From: Anaerotignum faecicola
GTDB taxonomy: Bacteria > Bacillota > Clostridia > Lachnospirales > Anaerotignaceae
Assembly: GCA_024460105.1 (NCBI GenBank)
Contig: JANFXS010000004.1
Span: forward strand, 124,001-188,000
Reading direction: 5' to 3'
DNA length: 64,000 bases
This document shows positions 7,906 to 15,567 of the stretch, one piece after another (the first letter of the stretch is position 1; every line of letters begins with the position of its first letter). The position numbers and the translations under genes were made by a program. The notes under the pieces are model-generated. The model was not told where the DNA came from, ran no database searches, and saw only the letters and a program-made list of their open reading frames with translations.

Positions 7906-9045
7906 ATGAAAAAAAGGGCAAGGGATTTAGGGATCCCTTTTGAAGGCATATGCGGCAGATACAATGCCATTACAGACGTAAAGGGGGTTGAAGTGGGAGT
8001 ATGCACTGTTATTAAAGGGGAACCGGAGCTTTTAACGCCGGTTGATTCCGACTTTGCGCGTACAGGCGTAACGGCCATACTTCCGCGCGGGAAAAAGCGC
8101 AGCGCCGTTTTTGCGGGCCGCCACGATTTAAACGGCAACGGCGAGCTGACGGGAAGCCATTGGATTGACGATTCCGGATTCCTCCATGGCCCTGTTATGA
8201 TAACAAATACAAACAGCGTCGGTATTGTAAGGGATACTACGGCCAAATGGATGATACAAAACAAATTTTTCTATCCCACATATAAGGACGGGAAGGAAAT
8301 AGAACGCCTGGGATATTTTTATCCCACTGTGGGGGAAACGTACGACGGCGTTTTAAACAACATAACAGGTTTTAACGTAAAAGAGGAACATGTGCTTGAA
8401 GCTTTGGAAACGGCAAAATCCGGGCCGGTGCCGGAAGGCAACGTCGGCGGAGGAACAGGAATGCGCTGCCATATGTTTAAAGGCGGCACGGGAACATCGT
8501 CACGCGTGCTTTTGCCGGAGGACGGCGGATACACTGTAGGGGTTCTGGTACAAGCCAACCACGGCACAAGGGAAAAATTTGAAATAGCCGGCATACCTTT
8601 CGGAAAAGAGGTTAAAAATGCGGAGCCCATTATAAACACATACGACACAAATCCGGGCGACGGCTCTATTATAGTTGTTGTCGCAACGGACGCCCCCGTA
8701 CTGCCGTGGCAGCTGAAAAAAATATGCCGCCGCGTTACAATCGGAATAGGACGGCTGGGCGGCGGTTACGAAAACGGTTCCGGCGATATTTTTATAGCTT
8801 TTTCAACAGCCAACGAAGACGCTTTCAGCTATACTTCCTCTAAGGTGGAACTCCTGTCCGACGAAAAGCTCAACCCAATATATAAGGCCACGGCCGAGGC
8901 CGTTGAGGAATCTATTGTAAACGCTATGGTAGCCGCCGAGGATATGGTGGGAAGGGATCGGAATTTTGTTCCCGCCATACCCCACAGCGAAATAGTGCGT
9001 ATATTGAAAAAATACGGCAGATATACGGAGTACGGCAAAAAATAA
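7906..9045 (+). CDS. P1 (S58) family self-processing aminopeptidase, DmpA/BapA-like
   Basis: This 379-residue protein carries hallmarks of the DmpA/BapA family of N-terminal nucleophile hydrolases: GNVGGGTGM near residue 180 and KGGTGTSSR near residue 193, where the family cleaves itself to free a Thr or Ser nucleophile (here probably the Thr near residue 197). Known members release N-terminal D-, beta- or small L-amino acids from peptides and amides. No signal peptide is visible, so it is probably cytoplasmic. The ATG at 7906 follows GGAGG; an ATG 12 codons earlier lacks a ribosome site. It is co-transcribed with the DUF819 gene from the sigma-54 promoter. Confidence 0.85.
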   Translation: MKKRARDLGIPFEGICGRYNAITDVKGVEVGVCTVIKGEPELLTPVDSDFARTGVTAILPRGKKRSAVFAGRHDLNGNGELTGSHWIDDSGFLHGPVMITNTNSVGIVRDTTAKWMIQNKFFYPTYKDGKEIERLGYFYPTVGETYDGVLNNITGFNVKEEHVLEALETAKSGPVPEGNVGGGTGMRCHMFKGGTGTSSRVLLPEDGGYTVGVLVQANHGTREKFEIAGIPFGKEVKNAEPIINTYDTNPGDGSIIVVVATDAPVLPWQLKKICRRVTIGIGRLGGGYENGSGDIFIAFSTANEDAFSYTSSKVELLSDEKLNPIYKATAEAVEESIVNAMVAAEDMVGRDRNFVPAIPHSEIVRILKKYGRYTEYGKK

Positions 9046-9501
9046 TCCCTTCCGTATAAACGGCGTAATATGGAATTGTTCCTCGGCCCTGCCCATGTTG
9101 AGGGACCGTTATGGCCGCTTTAGGTAAGCCATAGATTAATCCCGCATATCCGAAAATCGGCGGATGAATAATTTCAGATTAACAAAATGATACGGAAGGC
9201 GCATAAGCCCATTAAAAACTTGATATATAAAAAAGCCCCTTTACAGCAGAATGAAAAACGTACTGTCCCCGCAATTTAGGGCAGGCCGCGCCTTCATAGT
9301 ACAAAAAGGGGCTTTTTATTCGCCTTTATTAAATATGGCGTGTATGGAAAATATTTTTGACGTACCTCCGTCAACCGCGCATAAACAAAAAACGGTGCGG
9401 TCCGGCAGAATTATAAAACCCTAACGGACTGCCGGCGTTTTTGGCTGTATTTAAAATCAGCGGCTTATACGGTAACAAAAAATATTACCGTTTCTATAGG
9501 G
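9046..9501. other. Intergenic region between convergent genes
   Basis: No gene is seen. It holds the long-stem terminator at 9229-9317. A second, GC-rich dyad, CGGCAG/CTGCCG (about 9401-9436), followed on the minus strand by a run of Ts near 9385-9391, could be a further terminator for the leftward ior genes. Confidence 0.5.
9229..9317. terminator. Bidirectional terminator with long loop
   Basis: AAAAAGCCCCTTT (ending 9242) pairs with AAAGGGGCTTTTT (about 9305-9317), leaving T-runs on both strands. The loop is about 60 bases, longer than usual. It lies between the rightward peptidase gene and the leftward ior operon, as expected for a shared terminator. Confidence 0.6.
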
Positions 9502-10077
9502 CTATCCCATTTCAAAACCGCGCTTAAACGCCGATATATTAAGCTCTTCGGCTTTCCGGGGGACCTCTTCTCTGATAAGCCTTTCCCAGTCTGTGCCGTC
9601 GAGGCCGAGCCTTTTTGCAAGGGCTCCCAGGAGCGCTATGTTCATACATTTTGCGTTGCCAAGGCTTTCCGCAATGCCGAATGCATCTATAACGTATGTG
9701 TTTTCAACTTTATTTTTGTATTCCGCAATTATATCTTTCGGATATTCCGCCGCCCCTATGGCAACGGTAACGGGCTGAAGCTCGTAGTTGTTGACAATGA
9801 GCGCGCCTCCTTTTTTTAAGCTTGAAAGGCATCGCAGGGCTTCGCATTTCTCGAAAGATACTATAATATCGGCGCAGCCTTCTTCAATGACGGGGCTTGA
9901 CACCTTTTTTCCGTACCTTATCTGTGTCGTAACTGTGCCGCCGCGCTGGCTCATGCCGTGTATTTCGCTCATTTTAACGTCCAGGCCTTTTTCCATTATA
10001 GCCTTTGCAAGTATTTTTGAAGTTAATATAGTCCCCTGGCCGCCTACGCCTATAAGGAGTATGTTTTTAATTTCCAT
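9502..10077 (-). CDS. iorB: Indolepyruvate:ferredoxin oxidoreductase, beta subunit
   Basis: The 191-residue protein starts with the gamma-domain motif LLIGVGGQGTILTSKI and continues with SEIHGMSQRGGTVTTQIRYG, typical of IorB. With IorA it oxidises aryl 2-oxoacids (indolepyruvate, phenylpyruvate and the 4-hydroxy form) to aryl-acyl-CoA with ferredoxin reduction, a step in aromatic amino-acid fermentation. The ATG at 10077 is chosen over a GTG three codons upstream because a GGTGA ribosome site sits about seven bases before it. It overlaps the end of iorA by eleven bases, implying translational coupling. Confidence 0.9.
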   Translation of the reverse strand: MEIKNILLIGVGGQGTILTSKILAKAIMEKGLDVKMSEIHGMSQRGGTVTTQIRYGKKVSSPVIEEGCADIIVSFEKCEALRCLSSLKKGGALIVNNYELQPVTVAIGAAEYPKDIIAEYKNKVENTYVIDAFGIAESLGNAKCMNIALLGALAKRLGLDGTDWERLIREEVPRKAEELNISAFKRGFEMG

Positions 10078-11851
10078 ATTGTTCACCTACGCTTTCTATC
10101 GCGCCGAACGGGCATACCTGCATGCATATGCCGCAGCCGTTGCAGTTTACGCTGTCAATCGAAACCTTTCCGTTTAAAGCCAAAGCCGGGCATCCCGTTT
10201 TAAGGCACTTTTTACACGCCACGCATTTATCGGCATTTACGGCGCATTTCATTTTTTCGCGCTTTTTAATTATGGGCTTTAAAAGGGCGCATTCACGTTT
10301 TGTTATTATAACGAAAGGTTCGTCGGCTTCGTATCCTTTCCTTAGCGCTTCGGCGGTTTCCGCAAGGTTATAGGGGTCGCATACAAGTATGTTTTCTTTT
10401 TTTATCCCGCATGCAAGACAGAGGGAAGGTATATTTACGGCGGGCGCCGGTTCTCCCGTTATTGTTTTTCCCGTGCCGGGGTTTTCCTGATGGCCCGTCA
10501 TGCCGGTTATGCTGTTGTCAAGTATTATCATTGTTATGTCGGCTTTATTGTAAACGGCGTTTATAAGCCCCGTTACTCCCGAATGGAAGAAAGTGGAATC
10601 GCCGATAATAGAGAACGTCTTTGTAAACGTGTCTGCCCCGCTTATTTTCGAGGCCTTTTCAAACCCGTGGGCAACCGTAATCGCCCCTCCCATACATAAA
10701 AGGGAATCATGGGCCGAAAGCGGGGCGAGGGCTCCGAGGGAATAACAGCCTATATCGCCGCTGAAATACGCTTTATCGGCATATTTGCCAAGTTCATAGA
10801 AAAGGCCGCGGTGCGGACATCCGGCGCACAGCACAGGCGGGCGCGGAGGAGCCGAAAGACGTGTTGAATATGATTTTTCAAGCCGTCTGCCCGTGAGCTT
10901 TTCGCGTATAAGCTCCGGGGAAAATTCGCCGCAAAGAGGAAAAAGGCTTTTGCCCGTGCATTTTATGCCAAGCCCTTTAACAAAGTTTTCCATATATGGA
11001 TCGCCTTCTTCGATTATGTAAAGCGTTTCAACCTCGGCGGCAAAATCCTTTATAAGTTCGTCGGGCAAAGGGTATGAAAATCCTATTTTCAAATAGCTTG
11101 CGTTCTCTCCCATAACCTCGCGGGCATACTGATAGCTTACGCCGTTGGCTATTATGCCGATTTTTTTGCTGTTGTACTCGATTTTGTTAAAACCGCCTTT
11201 ATTTGAAAGATCCCTCAGCTTCGGAAGGCGTTCTTCTTCTATAAAAGGATGACGGAGCCTTGCGTTTGCCGGCACCATAAGCATATTTTTAATATCCTTT
11301 GTAAATTCCCGTAAAGGGGGTATCTCCCTTGCGCCCGTTTCAACCACGGATTTTGAGTGGCATATACGGGTTGTAACCCTCATTAAAACGGGAGTGTCGT
11401 ATTTTTCGCTTATTTCGAAAGCGGCCTTCATAAATTCCAGACATTCCATACTGTCGGCAGGCTCCATCATGGCAGTTTTCGCAAGAGGAGCGTAATGCCT
11501 GTTATCCTGCTCGTTTTGCGACGAATGCATGCCGGGCTCGTCGGCGGATACAACGACAAAACCTCCGTTTATACTGTGATAAGCGTAGCTTGTAAACGCG
11601 TCCGCGGCAACGTTAAGGCCGACGTGCTTCATGGCGGCGAAACTGCGGACCCCTCTTGTAGACGCGCCCGCCGCAACCTCGCATGCGACTTTTTCGTTTA
11701 CGGACCATTCGGCGTAAACGCCGTCGTATGCGGAGAAATTTTCCATTATTTCAGTGCTCGGCGTACCGGGATAAGCCGCCCCGACAAGGACCCCCGCTTC
11801 GTAAGCGCCGCGGGCAAGCGCTTCGTCGCCGGTCATAATCGTTCTGCTCAA
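10067..11851 (-). CDS. iorA: Indolepyruvate:ferredoxin oxidoreductase, alpha subunit
   Basis: This 594-residue subunit combines a 2-oxoacid oxidoreductase N-terminal domain (GAAYPGTPSTEIMENF near residue 27), a TPP-binding domain (GDIGCYSLGAL, IGDSTFFHSGVTGL and NSITGMTGHQENPGTG, residues about 375-480) and a C-terminal two-cluster ferredoxin (CVACKKC, CNGCGICMQVCP). That is the standard IorA layout and length. The TTG at 11851 follows AGGAGG at a spacing of about eight bases and is preferred over the ATG five codons later. It begins a leftward two-gene operon with iorB. Confidence 0.93.
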   Translation of the reverse strand: MSRTIMTGDEALARGAYEAGVLVGAAYPGTPSTEIMENFSAYDGVYAEWSVNEKVACEVAAGASTRGVRSFAAMKHVGLNVAADAFTSYAYHSINGGFVVVSADEPGMHSSQNEQDNRHYAPLAKTAMMEPADSMECLEFMKAAFEISEKYDTPVLMRVTTRICHSKSVVETGAREIPPLREFTKDIKNMLMVPANARLRHPFIEEERLPKLRDLSNKGGFNKIEYNSKKIGIIANGVSYQYAREVMGENASYLKIGFSYPLPDELIKDFAAEVETLYIIEEGDPYMENFVKGLGIKCTGKSLFPLCGEFSPELIREKLTGRRLEKSYSTRLSAPPRPPVLCAGCPHRGLFYELGKYADKAYFSGDIGCYSLGALAPLSAHDSLLCMGGAITVAHGFEKASKISGADTFTKTFSIIGDSTFFHSGVTGLINAVYNKADITMIILDNSITGMTGHQENPGTGKTITGEPAPAVNIPSLCLACGIKKENILVCDPYNLAETAEALRKGYEADEPFVIITKRECALLKPIIKKREKMKCAVNADKCVACKKCLKTGCPALALNGKVSIDSVNCNGCGICMQVCPFGAIESVGEQYGN

Positions 11852-12129
11852 TTCTGTTCCCTCCTAAAAATTCCTTATTCATTGAATATAATGTTACACT
11901 AAATTCGGGTTTTTTACAATAAAAATGAACGGAAGGGAAAAACCGCATGGCGTAGTTGCAGGGAGTATATTAATCCGGCGGTTTATTTAATATTTTCCGA
12001 TATTGAAGGAAACGCGTATGCGTTTCGGATGAAAAATCGACGTTTAACGTTTTGTGTTTTGGATGTTGGCGCATACCCGTAAAAGGCAATATCCCATATT
12101 CCTTCAATTTAATCTGACGGTATAAAACC

Positions 12130-12184
12130 AAATGGAAAATTTTTCCTTGTGGGGCGTGGATACCATTGTAAACTGAAGCTATGG
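12130..12184. repeat. Remnant of the 5' repeat family
   Basis: TTGTAAACTGAAG followed by CTATGG (12166-12184) matches 670-688 in 18 of 19 positions, and the preceding AAAATTTTTCCTTGTGG resembles the left flank AAAAATTTCTCCATGTGG near 524-540. The structured core between those flanks is missing, so this looks like a deletion derivative of the element at 411-688. Confidence 0.45.
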
Positions 12185-12194
12185 AAACTGTAAA

Positions 12195-12218
12195 TAAAAA
12201 AGCGGTGAATACACCGCC
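12195..12218 (-). terminator. Rho-independent terminator of the XRE gene cluster
   Basis: On the minus strand GCGGTG (complement of 12212-12217), a TATT loop and CACCGC (complement of 12202-12207) are followed at once by TTTTTTATT. It lies just downstream of the last leftward XRE gene. Confidence 0.8.
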
Positions 12219-12243
12219 TTTAAAATTATGATATTTGAAAAAT

Positions 12244-12618
12244 TCAGTTTAATTTACGCTTTTTATCAGGCATAAATATAGTAACTATTTTATCAAACAG
12301 GAGCAAATCTGCTTCTGAGAGGGATTTTAATTCTATTGATATTTCATTTATAAGGCTGTTATTATTTGTAACGGCATATTCCATATTTGTATAAGCCAAA
12401 TCATCTAAGGATACGCCGAGAGAATTGGAAATTTTACAGATTTTTTCCATGCTTACGGATGAACTTTCAGAAACCCCGCCATGCTCCAGACCGTGTATAT
12501 AGCTTTCGGAGATGCCCGTAAGTTCGGACAGCTTTTTTATGGAATATCCTTTTGAAAGACGGTATTTTTTAATTTGCCTGCCGATAATTTTATTGCTGTA
12601 TTCTTTCAACCTCTTCAC
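12244..12618 (-). CDS. XRE/Cro family small transcriptional regulator
   Basis: This 124-residue protein has an HTH_3 domain at about residues 12-70 (LSKGYSIKKLSELTGISESYIHGLEHG), followed by an acidic, hydrophobic C-terminal helix region of unknown role. It is the third of three consecutive leftward XRE genes and overlaps its predecessor by 29 bases. The GTG at 12618 is the only early start I can see, and its ribosome site is weak, so the start is uncertain. The target is unknown; the tail resembles those of small XRE regulators in clostridial genomes that lack an obvious ligand domain. Confidence 0.75.
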   Translation of the reverse strand: MKRLKEYSNKIIGRQIKKYRLSKGYSIKKLSELTGISESYIHGLEHGGVSESSSVSMEKICKISNSLGVSLDDLAYTNMEYAVTNNNSLINEISIELKSLSEADLLLFDKIVTIFMPDKKRKLN

Positions 12619-12946
12619 CCTGCGTTTTTAAAGCAATTAATACCTCGTATAGTTTTATAAGCAGATCGGTATCGTCCGATATTGACTTTAATTTTGAAAT
12701 TACTGACAACTCCAATACTGATGAATCTTTAAGCGGCACACAGTTTAACAGCTGGGATATGCTGATTTTCAGGGCGTTTGCAATGGATATTACAGTTTTA
12801 AAGTTCGGTATCCTGTTGCCGTTTTCTATATTGCAGTAGTATTGGTAATTAATGTTTGCCTGAATAGACATCTGAAATTTATTATATCCCGCAGCCTTCC
12901 TTAGAATTTTTAAGTTTTTACAGAAAATGCCGTAACCGAATACCAT
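12590..12946 (-). CDS. XRE/Cro family small transcriptional regulator
   Basis: The 118-residue protein has an N-terminal helix-turn-helix (residues about 8-65: LRKAAGYNKFQMSIQANINY then YYCNIENGNRIPNFKTVISIANAL), the XRE pattern. The C-terminal 50 residues are helical and not recognised. GGGTGAT precedes the ATG. It lies between two further XRE genes in the same direction, five bases from the upstream one, and probably shares their transcript. Confidence 0.75.
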   Translation of the reverse strand: MVFGYGIFCKNLKILRKAAGYNKFQMSIQANINYQYYCNIENGNRIPNFKTVISIANALKISISQLLNCVPLKDSSVLELSVISKLKSISDDTDLLIKLYEVLIALKTQGEEVERIQQ

Positions 12947-12951
12947 TTATA

Positions 12952-13314
12952 TCACCCATGGTTTTTGCGGAATTTATCCATGAATTCAAAATATGATTTT
13001 AAATGTTCGGGCTCCGCCGTTTCTAAAATATCGGATAGTAATGATAGGTCCTTTGCCGGAAGGCCGTTTAATTTTCCCGTTATATCCCTTATCAAAAGCG
13101 GTTCGGTTGTTTGTTCGTCAAAGAACATCGAAGGCGTAATGCCGAAATAATCGCAGATATCTAAAAAGCTTTCCATAGTAGGCAGTATTTTTCCCGAAGA
13201 AATGCTGTAAATATAATTGTGTGCTTTTCCGAGGCGGAAACTCAATTCCCGTTCCGAAATGCCGCTTTCCATCCTTAATTTTGTTATCCGGTTTCCGATA
13301 AAATTTTTATCCAT
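12952..13314 (-). CDS. XRE/Cro family small transcriptional regulator
   Basis: This 120-residue protein shows an XRE helix-turn-helix (ITKLRMESGISERELSFRLG then YIYSISSGKILPTMESFLDI) and a C-terminal segment (LSLLSDILETAEPEHLKSYFEF) shared in style with its neighbours. The ATG at 13314 has GGAG nine bases upstream; a TTG five codons earlier would overlap that site. It is the first gene of the leftward three-gene XRE cluster. Confidence 0.75.
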   Translation of the reverse strand: MDKNFIGNRITKLRMESGISERELSFRLGKAHNYIYSISSGKILPTMESFLDICDYFGITPSMFFDEQTTEPLLIRDITGKLNGLPAKDLSLLSDILETAEPEHLKSYFEFMDKFRKNHG

Positions 13315-13543
13315 AAGAATTTGCTCCAAAAATAAAATTGCCCCTAACCATACTTTTTATTATACGGCATCAGGGGTTCAGGTTCATAATTTTTAAAATT
13401 GTATATTATAGTTATATAGCTTGATTAATAATTTAATAAATGTTATTATTGGTATGATATAATTTTATAATATATAATTATTTCAAAATTTATAAAAAAT
13501 ATAATTTATAAAAATAGAATTTTATAAGGCGGTGATGTATTTT

Positions 13544-13897
13544 ATGTCATTATTTTCAAAAAGGCTGGCTATTATACTGGAAGAAAAGAACATAAGCATA
13601 AACAGGCTTTCGGCATTGGCCGAAATTGATGCAAGCCGTATAAACGGCTTTAAAAGCGGAGATGCAATTCCCGATATGGACGAGCTTATACGGCTGTCGG
13701 ATATCCTTGGCGTAACTATTGATTGCCTTGCAGGCAAAATGCAGGCCTGCAAAGGATTTAATAAAAAGTATGCTTTATACAACGATTTAACGGAGCTGAG
13801 GGCGTTCCTTCTTCTGGCAGTGGAAACAATAGGCCGTATTTTGGAAACGGAAGGTAAAAATACGATGCAAAAAAATAACGGTTATAAGCTTAAATAA
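13544..13897 (+). CDS. XRE/Cro family small transcriptional regulator, divergent
   Basis: The 117-residue protein has an XRE domain (FSKRLAIILEEKNISINRLS then DASRINGFKSGDAIPDMDEL) and a short helical tail. It is transcribed away from the three leftward XRE genes across an AT-rich gap, an arrangement common for paired regulators. The ATG at 13544 lies nine bases after GGTGA; GTG and ATG codons just upstream overlap that site. No antitoxin-toxin partner is visible, and no phage genes are nearby. Confidence 0.75.
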   Translation: MSLFSKRLAIILEEKNISINRLSALAEIDASRINGFKSGDAIPDMDELIRLSDILGVTIDCLAGKMQACKGFNKKYALYNDLTELRAFLLLAVETIGRILETEGKNTMQKNNGYKLK

Positions 13898-13922
13898 TAA
13901 ATGTATGCTTAAATGAAAAAGC

Positions 13923-13970
13923 AAATGCGCCGCCCGGCAAGGTTGATTTTCCCGCCGCGCGGCGCATTTT
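13923..13970. terminator. Bidirectional terminator
   Basis: AAATGCGCCGC (13923-13933) pairs perfectly with GCGGCGCATTT (13959-13969), followed by Ts on the plus strand, with an A/T-rich edge on the other. It sits between the rightward XRE gene and the leftward proC. Confidence 0.7.
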
Positions 13971-13984
13971 AAAACGCTGATTTT

Positions 13985-14788
13985 TTATTTCCCCTGTATT
14001 TTCAAATCCTTTGCCAAAACGGCGTCAACAGCCTTTATGACTGTGCTTTCAAAGCCGTTGTCCTCGAGGGTAAAAATGCCCTCGATAGTTGTGCCGCCCG
14101 GCGAGCATACCTGATCCACAAGCTCCCATGGGTGTTCGCCGCTTTTAAGCACCATTTCCGCGCTCCCCAATACAGTTGACGCGGCTATTTCAAGAGCCTG
14201 CTTTTTAGGCATGCCCGCCTTCTGCGCCGCCCTTGCCAGCGTGTCTATATACAGATATGCAAAAGCGGGCGACGAACCGGCAACCGCGCCGAAAACGCTG
14301 AAAAGGTTTTCGGATATTTCGCTTATAGTTCCTATGGAACCGAATATTTTTTCCACAATCTCCGCATGCTCCGCCCCCGCGGCGTTATTCAGGCAGTAGC
14401 CGCTTGTGGCTTTAAGCGCTTTTGCGTTAATGTTGGGCATAACCCTTGCGATAGGCAGGCCGTTTCCAAGCGCGCTTTCGAGATATGCTATGGTTTTGCC
14501 GACGGCTATGGATATGACAAGCGGGCGTTTTTCGCCTATGTCATCCTTTACCGAGCCGATTATCGCGTCAAGCACGTTAGGTTTAACGCCCAATATTATA
14601 ACTTCGCTTTTTGCTGTAACTTCTTTCTGGCTTAGGCATAGGTTAACTCCGCAGGAAGTTTTAAGGTTTTCCGCCGTTTCGGCGTTTTTCTCGTACACGT
14701 TTATATTGCCGCCGTTTACGCCGCTTTTAATCATTCCGGCAATTATTGCCCCGGCCATATTTCCTCCGCCTATAAATCCGTATTCCAT
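13985..14788 (-). CDS. proC: Pyrroline-5-carboxylate reductase
   Basis: The 267-residue protein opens with the Rossmann motif YGFIGGGNMAGAIIAGMI and ends with the ProC dimer signature (QKAGMPKKQALEIAASTVLG and DQVCSPGGTTIEGI). It reduces 1-pyrroline-5-carboxylate to proline with NAD(P)H in the cytoplasm, the last step of proline synthesis. Length and motifs are normal. It is a single leftward gene, bounded by the shared terminator at 13923-13970 and by the promoter region of the hydrogenase-like operon. Confidence 0.95.
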   Translation of the reverse strand: MEYGFIGGGNMAGAIIAGMIKSGVNGGNINVYEKNAETAENLKTSCGVNLCLSQKEVTAKSEVIILGVKPNVLDAIIGSVKDDIGEKRPLVISIAVGKTIAYLESALGNGLPIARVMPNINAKALKATSGYCLNNAAGAEHAEIVEKIFGSIGTISEISENLFSVFGAVAGSSPAFAYLYIDTLARAAQKAGMPKKQALEIAASTVLGSAEMVLKSGEHPWELVDQVCSPGGTTIEGIFTLEDNGFESTVIKAVDAVLAKDLKIQGK

Positions 14789-14948
14789 TTTTATTCCCCC
14801 TTTAATATATATGGGAAGTTTAGCAGTTTTTCAGACGTTTTTCAAGAAGGGCGGGCAAGTTATTTACATTATGCGGGAAGCGGCGACGGCAAGGTAATTT
14901 TAACTTAAATTACTGAAAAACAGCCGCCTATTTTTGTAATACGGTTTA

Positions 14949-14977
14949 TTGCAATAGGCTTTTCGGTGTGGTAAACT
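14949..14977 (+). promoter_or_regulatory. Possible sigma-A promoter of the NuoE-like operon
   Basis: TTGCAA (14949-14954) and TAAACT (14972-14977) are 17 bases apart. An alternative -10, TATAAT, lies at 15003-15008 but without a good -35 at normal spacing. Either would serve the gene starting at 15034. Confidence 0.35.
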
Positions 14978-15033
14978 TAAATTCAACACATTTTTACAAT
15001 GTTATAATAATACGGGGAGAAAAAGGAGTGTTT

Positions 15034-15567
15034 ATGATGAGTTGCAAGGAAAACTGCGCTCTCGCGTCGGCCGCCGCCCTTGAAAAGGCCGGGATTGACG
15101 TAAGCCTTTTAAATCCCGTGCTTGAAAAGTACGGGAATACGGAGGGGAGCCTTATCACGATTTTGCAGTCGGCACAGGAAATATACGGCTATCTGCCGGT
15201 TGAGCTTTTAAATTATATAGCGATTAAAACGGGCGTTAAACCGGCGAAAGTGCTTGGCGTAGCCACATTTTACGCACAGTTCAGGCTTTCGCCCGTAGGA
15301 AAATATCTGATTATGCTCTGTCAGGGCACCGCATGCCATGTCAACGGTTCCGAAGGCATTGAAACGGCCCTTTGCGAGGAGCTGGGAATTAAGGAAGGCG
15401 AAACAACTCCCGACGGGCTTTTTACGCTTAACAACGTGGCCTGTCTCGGCTGCTGTTCACTTTCCCCCGTTATGATGATTAACGGCGAAACCTACGGCGC
15501 CCTTACCCCCGCGAAGGCTAAAGAAATTATTGCGGAAATAAGGCGGAAGGAGGCGGAAACAAAATGA
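15034..15567 (+). CDS. NuoE-like [2Fe-2S] subunit of NAD(P)-linked flavin complex
   Basis: The 177-residue protein matches the 24-kDa NuoE/HndA/HydC thioredoxin-like family: helical N terminus (LEKYGNTEGSLITILQSAQE), then a CQGTAC pair and a CLGCC pair that together bind a [2Fe-2S] cluster. In bifurcating hydrogenases and related enzymes this subunit works beside the NuoF-like flavoprotein. AGGAG precedes two adjacent ATGs (15034, 15037), either of which may be used. Its stop overlaps the NuoF-like start by four bases. No [FeFe]-hydrogenase subunit follows, so I do not use a hyd symbol. Confidence 0.88.
   Translation: MMSCKENCALASAAALEKAGIDVSLLNPVLEKYGNTEGSLITILQSAQEIYGYLPVELLNYIAIKTGVKPAKVLGVATFYAQFRLSPVGKYLIMLCQGTACHVNGSEGIETALCEELGIKEGETTPDGLFTLNNVACLGCCSLSPVMMINGETYGALTPAKAKEIIAEIRRKEAETK

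Larger units (their letters stand above)
11852..12243. other. Intergenic region with palindromes and repeat remnant
   Basis: No gene is seen. ATTGAAGGAA (12002-12011) and TTCCTTCAAT (12099-12108) form a perfect ten-base dyad enclosing about 87 bases with a further AACGC/GCGTT hairpin (12011-12025), reminiscent in design of the elements at 295-656 though the core differs. A repeat remnant (12130-12184) and a terminator (12195-12218) follow. Confidence 0.5.

Noticed and set aside
12244-13897. Toxin-antitoxin modules among the XRE genes
   Set aside because: No adjacent toxin-like partner gene is visible; all four genes are DNA-binding domain proteins of the same type.
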